Assembly: GCA_017503015.1 (NCBI GenBank)
Contig: JAFVTX010000058.1
Coordinates: 1 to 57,211 of the forward strand
Length of the DNA: 57,211 bases
Origin: Fibrobacter sp.
GTDB taxonomy: Bacteria; Fibrobacterota; Fibrobacteria; Fibrobacterales; Fibrobacteraceae
Direction: 5' to 3'
Shown piece after piece: positions 48,244 through 56,418 of the stretch. The notes beneath the pieces were generated by a model, which was not told the origin of the DNA, searched no databases, and saw only the letters and a list, made by a program, of their open reading frames with translations. How positions within the stretch are numbered: position 1 is the first letter of the stretch; the number at the start of each line of letters is the position of its first letter. The position numbers were made by a program, and so were the translations under genes.

Positions 48244-48363
48244 TTTTTGCCAGTTAGTGCTAGTCGGTTCCCTTGGACTGGATCCTTTATGCTTCGCATT
48301 CAGGATGACACACTTGCGTTTTACTCATCGGTCAATTCCGAATTTCGAAATCTGAATTCCGAA

Positions 48364-48819
48364 TTAATTCGTCACCACTTTCCGGTAGCTCTTGGCGTTT
48401 CCGATCCAGAGTTTCACCAGGAGTTCTTCCAGGGAGGCAGTGGAGACGCATTCGGGGTCGGCGTCCTGGATTTCGTCGGAAATCAGGTTTGCCTGGGTCA
48501 GGTTCAGCATGCCGTAGTACATGGCTTCCATGAGCTGGGAGGCGAACTTCGGGGAAATCCGCGCCACTGCGTCCATGTCGTTCAGGGGCGGCAGTTGGGT
48601 CTTGTCGGGGCTGAACTGGTCCAGGTTGTCCATGGTCCACATGTCGGCGGCCTTGCCCATGTCGTCGCTGGGGGCGATTTTCAGGAGCTTTTCCTTGTAG
48701 GCGTTCCATTCCACGTTGGTGGTCTTTCCCGCCTTGCGCACGGACTTCAAGAAGGACAGGACGGCGTAGTAGAGGTCCTTTTCTCTCTGGTTCATTTCTT
48801 TCTGCGAAGCGGGAATCAT
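48364..48819 (-). CDS. Hypothetical helical protein, 151 aa
   Basis: Unrecognised. The protein is soluble, charged and predicted all-helical, with no signal peptide, cysteine pairs or catalytic motif; the segment MDNLDQFSPDKTQLPPLNDM is a non-helical linker in the middle. It starts 16 bp after the AICAR transformylase stop on the same strand and is probably co-transcribed with it. The link to purine synthesis is only positional. Confidence 0.65.
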   Translation of the reverse strand: MIPASQKEMNQREKDLYYAVLSFLKSVRKAGKTTNVEWNAYKEKLLKIAPSDDMGKAADMWTMDNLDQFSPDKTQLPPLNDMDAVARISPKFASQLMEAMYYGMLNLTQANLISDEIQDADPECVSTASLEELLVKLWIGNAKSYRKVVTN

Positions 48820-48835
48820 GGCAAGCCCCTCGGGA

Positions 48836-49888
48836 TTAGTGGCGGAAGTGCCTCATGCCGGTGAACACCATGGCCACCCCAAGCTTGTCGCAAGCTTCGA
48901 TGGAGAGGTTGTCCTTCTTGGAACCGCCCGGTTGCACGATGTACTGGACGCCAGCCTTGGCAGCGGCTTCCACGTTGTCCGGGAACGGGAAGAAGGCGTC
49001 GGAGCCCATGACGACTTCGCTGAACACCTTCTTTTCGAGAGCCTTGAGACCGGCCTTGTCGATGCACTTGCCCTTTTCGTTGAAGAACTTCTTGGCGGCT
49101 TTCATGCGGGCGACGTTGTCACGTACGCGTGGCTGGCAGAGGCGGAGGTTACTATCGATGCGGTTCGGCTGGCCGGGGCCAAGGCCGATGACCTGGAAGT
49201 AGCCGCGGGCGTATTCGTAACCCATGACGATGGCGTTAGACTTGGTGTGCTTGGTCACGATCCAGGTGAAGCGGGCGAGGGCTTCCTTGTTCTTTGCGAA
49301 CTTCTTCTTGGTGACGCATTCGAACTTTTCGTAAACGTCCACGTCGCGGTCCTGAACCAGCATGCCACCGATCACGTGCTTGTAGACCTTGCAGCGGGTC
49401 GCCTTCTTGATCTTGCCCACTTCAAGGAGACGAATGTCCTTGGACTTGTTCTTCAAAAATTCCAGAGCGTCCTTGTCGAATGCCGGGGCGAGCAGAATTT
49501 CGACGAACTTGCCCTTCAGGAATTCGGCGGTTTTCAGGTCCACCTTCTTGGTTACGGCAATCACGGAACCGAAGGCCGACACCGGGTCGCCTTCCCAGGC
49601 GGCTTCCATGGCGTTGCGCAGTGTCTTGCCGGTAGCAAGGCCACAGGGATTCATGTGCTTTACGATAACAACGGCATTTTCGTCTGCGAATTCGCGGGCC
49701 ATTTCCAGGGCGGCGTCGGCATCCACGATGTTGTTGTAAGAAAGTTCCTTACCCCAGAGCTGCTTTGCGGTGGCGAGGCTTGCTTCGGTGCAGGTCGGGT
49801 CGCGGTAGAAGACGGCGGACTGGTGGGAGTTTTCACCGTAGCGCATGGGCTTCGGGTCAACGAATTTCAAAACGAGTTCTTCGGACAT
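48836..49888 (-). CDS. purH: AICAR transformylase, stand-alone domain of PurH
   Basis: A 350-residue phosphoribosylaminoimidazolecarboxamide formyltransferase, catalysing the penultimate step of purine synthesis with 10-formyl-THF. KHMNPCGLATG holds the catalytic Lys-His, and MGSDAFFPF, QPGGSKKDN and FTGMRHFRH are typical of the AICARFT domain. The usual N-terminal IMP cyclohydrolase (MGS-like) domain of ~200 residues is missing, so IMP cyclohydrolase must be encoded elsewhere. A TATATT box (49917-49922) and AAAGGAA precede the ATG. Confidence 0.92.
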   Translation of the reverse strand: MSEELVLKFVDPKPMRYGENSHQSAVFYRDPTCTEASLATAKQLWGKELSYNNIVDADAALEMAREFADENAVVIVKHMNPCGLATGKTLRNAMEAAWEGDPVSAFGSVIAVTKKVDLKTAEFLKGKFVEILLAPAFDKDALEFLKNKSKDIRLLEVGKIKKATRCKVYKHVIGGMLVQDRDVDVYEKFECVTKKKFAKNKEALARFTWIVTKHTKSNAIVMGYEYARGYFQVIGLGPGQPNRIDSNLRLCQPRVRDNVARMKAAKKFFNEKGKCIDKAGLKALEKKVFSEVVMGSDAFFPFPDNVEAAAKAGVQYIVQPGGSKKDNLSIEACDKLGVAMVFTGMRHFRH

Positions 49889-49941
49889 GTTTTTTCCTTT
49901 GTGATTTACATAGGATAATATAGGAAATTAGAAGAAAGGAG

Positions 49942-49966
49942 ATGCCCGCTCGGAGGCGGGCATGAC
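49942..49966. repeat. REP-like palindrome
   Basis: ATGCCCGC and GCGGGCAT form a hairpin, with GAC after it. It is a variant of the ATCCCCGCGAAGGCGGGGAT palindromes at 44986-45005 and 53030-53049. Confidence 0.75.
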
Positions 49967-50006
49967 AAGAATAATACTGGCGTGACAAGAATTAACGCGG
50001 CTCGAT

Positions 50007-50828
50007 TTAATACATCGTTGCCGGAGGGTTGTTGTCGTCGAGACCCGGCAGATTCGGGTTGGGCGCGATGTTGTCCAGCGGGTCTTCGGGTTCTACAATC
50101 AGGTTGTAATAGACGTTGTTCTTCAGTTCGTCTTCGATGTAGAAAAGGGTGCCGCCCATGGCAGAGCCGCAACCGGCGCAGGCTCCCTGGTAGCGGATTT
50201 TCAGGCGGTTGTCGTCGGTCAGGTCCAGCACTTCCAGGTCGCCACCGTCGCCTTGCAGCATCCCGCGCACGGACTGGTGGAGCCAGGCTTCGATTTTTTC
50301 GATTTTCTGCGGCTTGGTGAGGGCGTTCCATTCGGCGTCGGCTTCGGCACGGCCCTCGGCGGTCTGGGTGCGGTACTTGATGCGCTCCATCTTCTCGCGG
50401 ACCAAAATAGCGGTGGCCTTCTTTTCGGGATAGGCTTCCAGAATCCGCTGTATAAGCGTGTTCATTTGTTTGAGCTCAGGTGCGGAGGCATCGAAAGCCG
50501 GCACGTCGGGTGTGTCCCGCAGTTCCTGTTCCAGGCTTTCGGCGGTGATAGCGCAGGCTTCTTCCACCGTGACCATCTGGATTTTCTTGCAGAAGGTGTC
50601 GGCAAGTGCGGTAAAGATTGGCCCGCCGTAGGTGAAGAACCGGGTCTCCAGAATCTTGTCGCATTCCGGGTCTATCATCAGGTAGACCTTCAGGCTCGCT
50701 TCCTTCACATCTACAAGGGCAAGGCCCTTTTCGTCGGCTTCAATCTGGAAAATCGCGCCCCTGTACTTGGGGGCCTTTGCAATCTCCTGCACCTTCTTGG
50801 AAAAATTCGCACACAGTTCTTCGCTCAT
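50007..50828 (-). CDS. NifU-like Fe-S cluster assembly/carrier protein
   Basis: A 273-residue protein with an N-terminal NifU/IscU-type scaffold-like half (residues ~1-110, FTALADTFCKKIQMVTVEEACAIT) and a C-terminal NifU/NfuA domain (GDGGDLEVL and GACAGCGSAMGG), whose CxxC pair carries a transferable [4Fe-4S] cluster. It would deliver clusters to client enzymes such as the radical SAM protein. A TATATT box (50838-50843) ends nine bases before the ATG with no Shine-Dalgarno, so the mRNA is probably leaderless. Other isc/suf genes are not in the window. Confidence 0.82.
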   Translation of the reverse strand: MSEELCANFSKKVQEIAKAPKYRGAIFQIEADEKGLALVDVKEASLKVYLMIDPECDKILETRFFTYGGPIFTALADTFCKKIQMVTVEEACAITAESLEQELRDTPDVPAFDASAPELKQMNTLIQRILEAYPEKKATAILVREKMERIKYRTQTAEGRAEADAEWNALTKPQKIEKIEAWLHQSVRGMLQGDGGDLEVLDLTDDNRLKIRYQGACAGCGSAMGGTLFYIEDELKNNVYYNLIVEPEDPLDNIAPNPNLPGLDDNNPPATMY

Positions 50829-50837
50829 AGTGCACCA

Positions 50838-50843
50838 AATATA
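50838..50843 (-). promoter_or_regulatory. TATATT -10 box of the leaderless NifU-like gene
   Basis: On the minus strand TATATTTGGTGCACTATG places the start codon nine bases after the -10. No clear -35 is visible. Confidence 0.5.
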
Positions 50844-50977
50844 GAATATTTGGCCAGTATGCACTTGAATGGTGATTTATTTGGCTTGTTTAGTAAACGA
50901 AAGTTAACATACGGATGTTTAATAATGGAGGCGAATAATATATATTTGAATTATAAGAACAAACGAACGGGGCCTTT

Positions 50978-52876
50978 ATGAAAAAATTTCTCTTTCTTGC
51001 CGTGCTGGTTTCGGCCTTTTTTACCGCCTGCGGTAGCGACAGTGGCAGCAAGGGTTCTGACCCTGAAGATGGCGTTGAGCGGGATTCCACCGACCAGGGT
51101 GGCGACAAGAAGCCCCTGCCCGACATTCCGGCCCTGGCCATGGACTCGGTGGACACCGAAGATGACCTGCCCGCCTGCGTCTCTTCCAATGATGGGGATT
51201 CCGCCTACGTGAAGAGTGTCTACTCCATATATCGCTGCGACGACGGGCTCTGGGAACCCGATGGGTTTGTGCTTCAGAGGGTAAAGTCCAAAGATAAATT
51301 GCCCGAATGTACCAAGGACCGCATTTCGATGCTTGTGGTTACAACCGACAGTTCAATGGTTTATCGCTGCGGAAGGGAATCGTGGACTGTTCTTGGCAAG
51401 ATGGTTGTCTCGGAGACGGACTTGCCCAACTGCACGGCCAACAGGGACGGGGAGATGGCATACGTCCAGGAATCCGGCAAGGTCATGGTGTGCGATGGCA
51501 GATGGACGGAACAGGAGTTCGATGACGCGGTATATTGCGGAACTCGGTCCTATGACCCGGCCGAGAAGTTCTGTATAGCGGAAAAACTTTATGCCCTTTG
51601 TGGCGGCAAGGACTTCGACCCTGCCAAGCAGTTCTGCTTCGAAGATACCCTCTACGCCCTTTGCGGTGGCGAAGACTACCGCCCCACCAGGCGTTTCTGC
51701 GTCAGGGATACCCTTTACGACATGTGCGGAGGCAAGACCTTTGACCCTGCTAAGAAGTTCTGCATCGACGATAAACTCCATGACCTGTGCGGCGGCAAGA
51801 GTTTCGATGTGGACAGGGAACGTTGTGAGGGCGGAAAAGTCCAAGGAACCTGTGGCACGGAAGCGTATGACGCAAGTGAAAAGTTCTGTGTTTCAGGAGA
51901 ACTTTACGACCTGTGCGGCGGCAAAAAATACGACACTGCGACTGAATTCTGTTCTGGCGACGAAGTCTACAATTTTTGCGGCGGAGCAAGTTACGATGTG
52001 ACAGCGAAATTCTGCTCCGGTGGTCAGACTTACGACCTGTGCGGCGGAGCAAGTTACGATGTGACGGCGAAATTCTGCTCCGGTGGCCAGACTTACGACC
52101 TGTGTGGCGGAGAAGAATATGATGTGACGGCAAAATTCTGTTCTGGCGGTAAAACCTATGATTTGTGTGGCGGCTCCGGGTATGATGTGGAAGAGGAACA
52201 CTGTGTAAACGGAGAACCAAAGAGTTGTAATGCCTTGACATACGACAAATCCACCCATTTCTGCGATGCAAGGGATCTACAAATCTATAGGTTCGTTACC
52301 ATCGGCACCCAGACATGGATGGCCTATAACCTGAACTATTCGGATAGCGCGAATTATCCCAGTATGCTGGAACGGAATTGGTGCTACAAAAACAGTCTGG
52401 ACAGTTGTGTCAAATATGGTCGCCTTTACACCTGGGCCGCGGCAATAGACTCGATGAAACTCGCAAATGATGCCACGAATCCGTTGACCTGCGGCTACGG
52501 CGTGGAGTGTGGCCTCTCCGGCAAAGTTCAGGGCATTTGCCCCAAGGGCTGGCACCTGCCGAGCCGAACGGAATGGGAAGCCCTGTTCACGGCCGTGGGT
52601 GGCTTCTCAACAGCAGGTCCAAAGCTCAAGTCCCTGACAGGCTGGAATAGTGGCGGCAACGGCACGGACGCCTTCGGGTTTTCGGCGTTGCCTGCTGGCG
52701 GCAGGTACGACTATGGCAACTTCCGCTACGGTGGCAACTACGCGAGCTTCTGGAGTTCTACGGAGGGCAATAGCAACAGCGCGTACTGCATGTACCTGTT
52801 CTACGACTACGACCTTGGGGGCCTGGGCAACTACAGCAAGGACTACGGGTATTCAGTTCGTTGTCTCCGGGACTAA
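50978..52876 (+). CDS. FISUMP lipoprotein with twelve 21-residue Cys repeats
   Basis: A 632-residue lipoprotein (lipobox FTAC). After an acidic spacer and two Cys-containing beta modules (residues ~60-185), residues ~187-438 are twelve tandem 21-residue repeats of the form CGGxxYDxxxxFCxxGxxYDL, each with two cysteines. A C-terminal FISUMP domain follows ([40 protein letters not shown]). TATATT lies at 50941-50946. The repeats likely form disulfide-stapled rods that hold the FISUMP domain away from the cell. Confidence 0.9.
   Translation: MKKFLFLAVLVSAFFTACGSDSGSKGSDPEDGVERDSTDQGGDKKPLPDIPALAMDSVDTEDDLPACVSSNDGDSAYVKSVYSIYRCDDGLWEPDGFVLQRVKSKDKLPECTKDRISMLVVTTDSSMVYRCGRESWTVLGKMVVSETDLPNCTANRDGEMAYVQESGKVMVCDGRWTEQEFDDAVYCGTRSYDPAEKFCIAEKLYALCGGKDFDPAKQFCFEDTLYALCGGEDYRPTRRFCVRDTLYDMCGGKTFDPAKKFCIDDKLHDLCGGKSFDVDRERCEGGKVQGTCGTEAYDASEKFCVSGELYDLCGGKKYDTATEFCSGDEVYNFCGGASYDVTAKFCSGGQTYDLCGGASYDVTAKFCSGGQTYDLCGGEEYDVTAKFCSGGKTYDLCGGSGYDVEEEHCVNGEPKSCNALTYDKSTHFCDARDLQIYRFVTIGTQTWMAYNLNYSDSANYPSMLERNWCYKNSLDSCVKYGRLYTWAAAIDSMKLANDATNPLTCGYGVECGLSGKVQGICPKGWHLPSRTEWEALFTAVGGFSTAGPKLKSLTGWNSGGNGTDAFGFSALPAGGRYDYGNFRYGGNYASFWSSTEGNSNSAYCMYLFYDYDLGGLGNYSKDYGYSVRCLRD
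51536..52291 (+). repeat. Coding tandem repeat, 12 x 63 bp
   Basis: Twelve 63-bp units lie inside the FISUMP lipoprotein. Units 8 and 9 (about 51977-52102) differ by very few bases while the outer units are strongly diverged, which suggests recent growth from the middle. Confidence 0.88.
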
Positions 52877-52975
52877 CATGGCGCAAGCCGAAGGCTAGCG
52901 CCAGGGCCTAGGCCGCCTGCGGCCACGGCCATGATAATTTCGTGCAAACTTGGTTGTCACGGCATTTCGCCTTAT

Positions 52976-53104
52976 GGGGGTTTTAGGGGCGGGGCCCCTA
53001 GGCGAGGGGGTAGCGGAGACGGCAAGGAGATCCCCGCCTTCGCGGGGATGACAAAAAAAGAGGTGGGGATGACGAGCCGTTGTAGCGAGGGGGAGGCTTC
53101 CCCC
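52976..53104 (-). repeat. Composite intergenic repeat, inverted copy with REP-like insert
   Basis: The ends GGGGGTTTTAGGGGCGGGGC and AGCGAGGGGGAGGCTTCCCC match the ends of the 48149 copy, but the middle holds the palindrome ATCCCCGCCTTCGCGGGGAT (53030-53049). Just after the FISUMP stop two smaller hairpins (52880-52902 and 52911-52924) lack T-tracts. From 52877 to 53127 no gene is seen. Confidence 0.75.
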
Positions 53105-53127
53105 TTCTAATCGCTACTGCGTAGCCG

Positions 53128-55428
53128 TCACTTCACGTCCACCGTCACCTTGTACATGGGCTTGCCGCGGTAACTGTTCAGGCCCTTGGCGGTCTGGACT
53201 TTCAAGTTCTTGGCGGTGACGCCCTTCTGCTGCTTGAGCACGTTCAGCAGTTCCTGGTTGCGCTTTTCGGCCAGGTTTGCCAGGTCTTGTTGCATGGCCT
53301 TGCTGTCGAATTCGGCGTCGTGTTCCTTGGCGTAGGCTTTGAAACCGGCATCGCTGTCCTTGATGGCGAGGGCGGCCTTTTCGTCAATCTCGTTGAGGCT
53401 AGCCTTGCCTTCTTTTTGCTTGTAGTATTCGGTCTTGAGCTTGTGGGCCTTGTGTTCTTTTGAAATCTTGGCGGGGTTGTAGTACTGGGTGTAGGTGAGG
53501 GTCAGGTTCTTGTCTTTGGCCAGAGCCTCGGTCATCTTGGAAGCCTTGGCGAACTGTTCGCTGGTAAATGTTCCGCTAGAAACGTCGATCAGGATTTCGT
53601 CGTCTTTGCCCAGGTTCAGGCCCACGGCAGAGGCTCCCGTGTTGGCCACGTTGCCTACAATCTTGATGGGGGAGAGGGCTACCTTAATGAGCAACTTTGT
53701 CACCGTGTCCCACACGATTTTCAGGTACGAGAATTCCGGGTCCTTCACGTTGCCCTTCACGGGAACGTCGAACTGGATCTTGTCATCCTTGTCCTTGAGC
53801 ACATAGAGGCCGACTTTCATGGGCACGGGGTATTCCGGGTCAACGCTGTCGTCTTTGTCGCCCACGTCAATGTTATAGATGTCAATGGTGTTCTTGCTAT
53901 CGACATTAAAGTTATTCATCTTGTTGTCGCTGGCAAAGGCCATGGTGCCTGCGATGATGGGGTAGCCCGTGAAGTGCAGACTGTAACTGCTGAAATGCTT
54001 AAGGGCCAGGTTCTTGACGCTTACGTAGGCGTCCATGGTACCGATGTCGTTGAGGGCGCCCTTGTACTTGACGGACACGGAGCCTCCTTCGGGGAAGGCG
54101 GCGCTCACGTTCACGTTGCAGGGTTTGTCGAAGTTGATGTTGGAACCGCTTACCGTGATGGCGGAGACTTTGTAGTTGAAAGGTTTGGAAAGGGTGTAGT
54201 CGTTGGCGGTGACGGTGGTGTTCTGCACCAGGAGTTTTGTGACGATGGCGTCCAGCTTTTTGGCGGGTTCGACCTTGGCATTTGCACTGGCTGAGTCCGT
54301 CGCAGCATCAGGTGCGGGTGCTACCAGGGAATCCAGCGGAACCGCATTGGAATCGGTGGCTACGGTGTCCGCCTTGGCTTTGCCCTTGGGGGTGAGCAGC
54401 ACGTCGATGTTGGTCTTTCCGCCCTTGTACAGGTCCAGGTGGGCGAATGCTCTGTCTACCACGACGGAGTCGATGCGGAACTTGAACTTTTCCAGGTTGG
54501 CTTCGGCAATGCCTACGCCCACATGGCCCGCCCCGATGGTCTTGTCGTTGGTCTCTGTGATCACCACGCTATCCACGCTGACAATGCCCTTCACGTTGGA
54601 GGCGAGAATGCTGTTCAGGTTGCCCTGGATGTCCATGTCTGCGGAGAGGTTGCCCTTGAAGTCCTTGATGTTCACGAAGTCGTTCAGGTAGGGTTTGCCT
54701 GCAGCCAATGCGAAGTCCTTGAGACCCACGTTCACGTTGAAGTCGTTGGTGGCCGCATTGACGGTCACCTTCACGTTCAGGTCGCCGCCGTCGGCGAATT
54801 TGAGGCTCACGCCCACGTCGGTCTGCTTGTTGCTCAGGTAAACTGCGGGTATGGCCACTCCAAAGTCCTTGATGTGGATCTTGGAACCCACCTTGGCGTC
54901 TTCGTAGATGATGTTGCCGTTCTCGAAGACGATGTTCTTGACGGAAATGCTCACGGGGAGTCCGTCGGCGATTTCGGCCGCGTTGATCATGCCGGTGGAA
55001 TCGGCGGCGGTAGTGTCGGCGGGTTCGGCAGCGGTGGAGTCAGACTGGGAGAGAAAATCCAGAATGTCGCTGAAGTTGAAACGGTCGCCGCTCTGGACCA
55101 CGTGCACGTAGAGGCCCTTCATGTAGATTTCGCCTACGCTGGCCGTTCCGGTAACGATTCTCGTGGGGTTCAGGTTGATGCGGAACTTTTCGAAGGAGAC
55201 AAAGGGCGTTTTGCCGTCCCGTTCCAGGAGGGCGAAGTTATCTACGTTGACGGTCCAGGTCAGGGGACTCAGGCTCACGCTTTCGATGTTGACCTTACGG
55301 CCGATGTATTCTTCGGAGTGGGCCACGATGTAGTCCTTCACGAACCCGGGGGCAAGTTTCAGGGCGGCAAAAACCAGGACGAACAGGGCGGCGACGACAA
55401 TCAGGATAATCTTCACGGACTTTTTCAT
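53128..55428 (-). CDS. DUF748/AsmA-like envelope protein, 766 aa
   Basis: A large protein with an N-terminal membrane anchor (residues ~5-27) followed by long beta-rich repeats of the AsmA/DUF748 type. Typical segments are GRKVNIESVSLSPLTWTV, NIKDFKGNLSADMDIQGN and FDVPVKGNVKDPEFSYLK. The last ~180 residues are helical and lysine-rich. Such proteins span the periplasm as hydrophobic grooves and are thought to help move phospholipid to the outer membrane. A Thr/Ser/Ala/Asp-rich linker lies near residues 355-390. It stands alone with its start next to an AT-rich leader. Confidence 0.82.
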   Translation of the reverse strand: MKKSVKIILIVVAALFVLVFAALKLAPGFVKDYIVAHSEEYIGRKVNIESVSLSPLTWTVNVDNFALLERDGKTPFVSFEKFRINLNPTRIVTGTASVGEIYMKGLYVHVVQSGDRFNFSDILDFLSQSDSTAAEPADTTAADSTGMINAAEIADGLPVSISVKNIVFENGNIIYEDAKVGSKIHIKDFGVAIPAVYLSNKQTDVGVSLKFADGGDLNVKVTVNAATNDFNVNVGLKDFALAAGKPYLNDFVNIKDFKGNLSADMDIQGNLNSILASNVKGIVSVDSVVITETNDKTIGAGHVGVGIAEANLEKFKFRIDSVVVDRAFAHLDLYKGGKTNIDVLLTPKGKAKADTVATDSNAVPLDSLVAPAPDAATDSASANAKVEPAKKLDAIVTKLLVQNTTVTANDYTLSKPFNYKVSAITVSGSNINFDKPCNVNVSAAFPEGGSVSVKYKGALNDIGTMDAYVSVKNLALKHFSSYSLHFTGYPIIAGTMAFASDNKMNNFNVDSKNTIDIYNIDVGDKDDSVDPEYPVPMKVGLYVLKDKDDKIQFDVPVKGNVKDPEFSYLKIVWDTVTKLLIKVALSPIKIVGNVANTGASAVGLNLGKDDEILIDVSSGTFTSEQFAKASKMTEALAKDKNLTLTYTQYYNPAKISKEHKAHKLKTEYYKQKEGKASLNEIDEKAALAIKDSDAGFKAYAKEHDAEFDSKAMQQDLANLAEKRNQELLNVLKQQKGVTAKNLKVQTAKGLNSYRGKPMYKVTVDVK

Positions 55429-55478
55429 GGGCTATAATTTAGAAATGTTAGGCAAGAAGGTGCTTTTTTCTGCTTTTT

Positions 55479-55700
55479 TTGCTTTCAGTGGAATATTTTT
55501 TTATAAATTTGCAGCCGTGATTGCTCTTTTTGCCGTTTTTTCGGCAAAACCTGCTCCGTTATTTTGGAGCGAACCTGGCCGTCAAGTCTCCTCGAGGCGT
55601 TATTAAGATGGCCCCCTAACACATTCACTTGCAATCACCCCTTCTGCAGGTCTTTTCCAGCCTGCAGTCGCGGTTTAACCCTTACTTATGAGGTGCCTAG
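55479..55700 (+). promoter_or_regulatory. Promoter and structured 5' leader of the Arg-rich protein
   Basis: TTGCTT (55479-55484) and TATAAA (55502-55507) are 17 bp apart. The ~187-base leader holds three hairpins: TTTTGCCG/CGGCAAAA with a six-T loop, GCTCC/GGAGC and CTGCAGG/CCTGCAG, plus a tiny ATGGCCCCCTAA frame at 55608. GAGGTG precedes the ATG. A regulatory leader is likely; no known riboswitch was recognised. Confidence 0.45.
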
Positions 55701-56333
55701 ATGGAAATAATCACTCTCGCATGCTCTGCTCTTGCAGTCGTGCTCTGTATCGTTATCCTGACTAAGGTTAACAAGATTCTTGACAACCTTCACACTCCTA
55801 TCGTTAAGAAGCTCACCCCGGACATGAACCTGAGGCCTAACTCTCGTCGTCCTGTCTCTGCCCAAGAAATGGCACAGCGTGGTGATCGCAACAACAAGGG
55901 TGATCGCAAGGATCGTCAGAATAAAGACAACCGCGGTGAAAAGAACGGCCAGGCCCAGCAGGGTCAGAACCGTGACCGCAACGAACAGCGCGATCGCGGC
56001 AATCGCCGTGACCGTCGTGACGGTCGTCCTGACCGCAACAATCGTCGTGAAATGAACGCAGACGCCCAGGCCGCTTCTTCTGAAGCTCCCGTGGCCCAGC
56101 CTGCCGAAGCGGCCGCTCCTGCTGCCGCCGAAGGTCGTCGCCCTCTGGCTCCGCGTATTCCGGTTGAAACTCCGGCCGCTCCTGTCAGCGCTCCCGTGGC
56201 TCCTGCAGCACCTGCCGCCGTTGCCGCCGAACCTGCTGTGGAAGTCGCCGAAACCACCTTCGATCCCGCCAAGGTCCGCTATGGCCGCCGCAACGTGATC
56301 AAGAAGGCTCCGGAACTCTCCGACGAAGCATAA
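55701..56333 (+). CDS. Membrane protein with Arg/Asn/Asp-rich low-complexity region
   Basis: A 210-residue protein. Residues ~3-22 are a membrane segment (ITLACSALAVVLCIVILTKV). Residues ~60-115 are almost only Arg, Asp, Asn, Gln and Gly (RDRNEQRDRGNRRDRRDGRP), a composition typical of disordered RNA-binding regions. A Pro/Ala-rich stretch follows, and a short conserved-looking end (FDPAKVRYGRRNVIKK). It has a long structured leader upstream and a strong terminator at 56359. It might tether RNA or ribosomes at the membrane, which is inferred from composition alone. Confidence 0.7.
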   Translation: MEIITLACSALAVVLCIVILTKVNKILDNLHTPIVKKLTPDMNLRPNSRRPVSAQEMAQRGDRNNKGDRKDRQNKDNRGEKNGQAQQGQNRDRNEQRDRGNRRDRRDGRPDRNNRREMNADAQAASSEAPVAQPAEAAAPAAAEGRRPLAPRIPVETPAAPVSAPVAPAAPAAVAAEPAVEVAETTFDPAKVRYGRRNVIKKAPELSDEA

Positions 56334-56358
56334 TCACGAAAAGCCAAAAGCTTGATAG

Positions 56359-56395
56359 AGCCCTCGGTCTTAGGACCGGGGGCTTTATGTTTTTA
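56359..56395 (+). terminator. Intrinsic terminator after the Arg-rich protein
   Basis: AGCCC-T-CGGTC pairs with GACCG-G-GGGCT across a TTAG loop, with one wobble pair, and is followed by TTTATGTTTTT. Confidence 0.83.
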
Positions 56396-56418
56396 TAAAT
56401 GGGGTTGTCAGGTGCTGC

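Noticed and set aside
52880-52924. Hairpins after the FISUMP gene as an intrinsic terminator
   Set aside because: The stems are strong but no T-tract follows.
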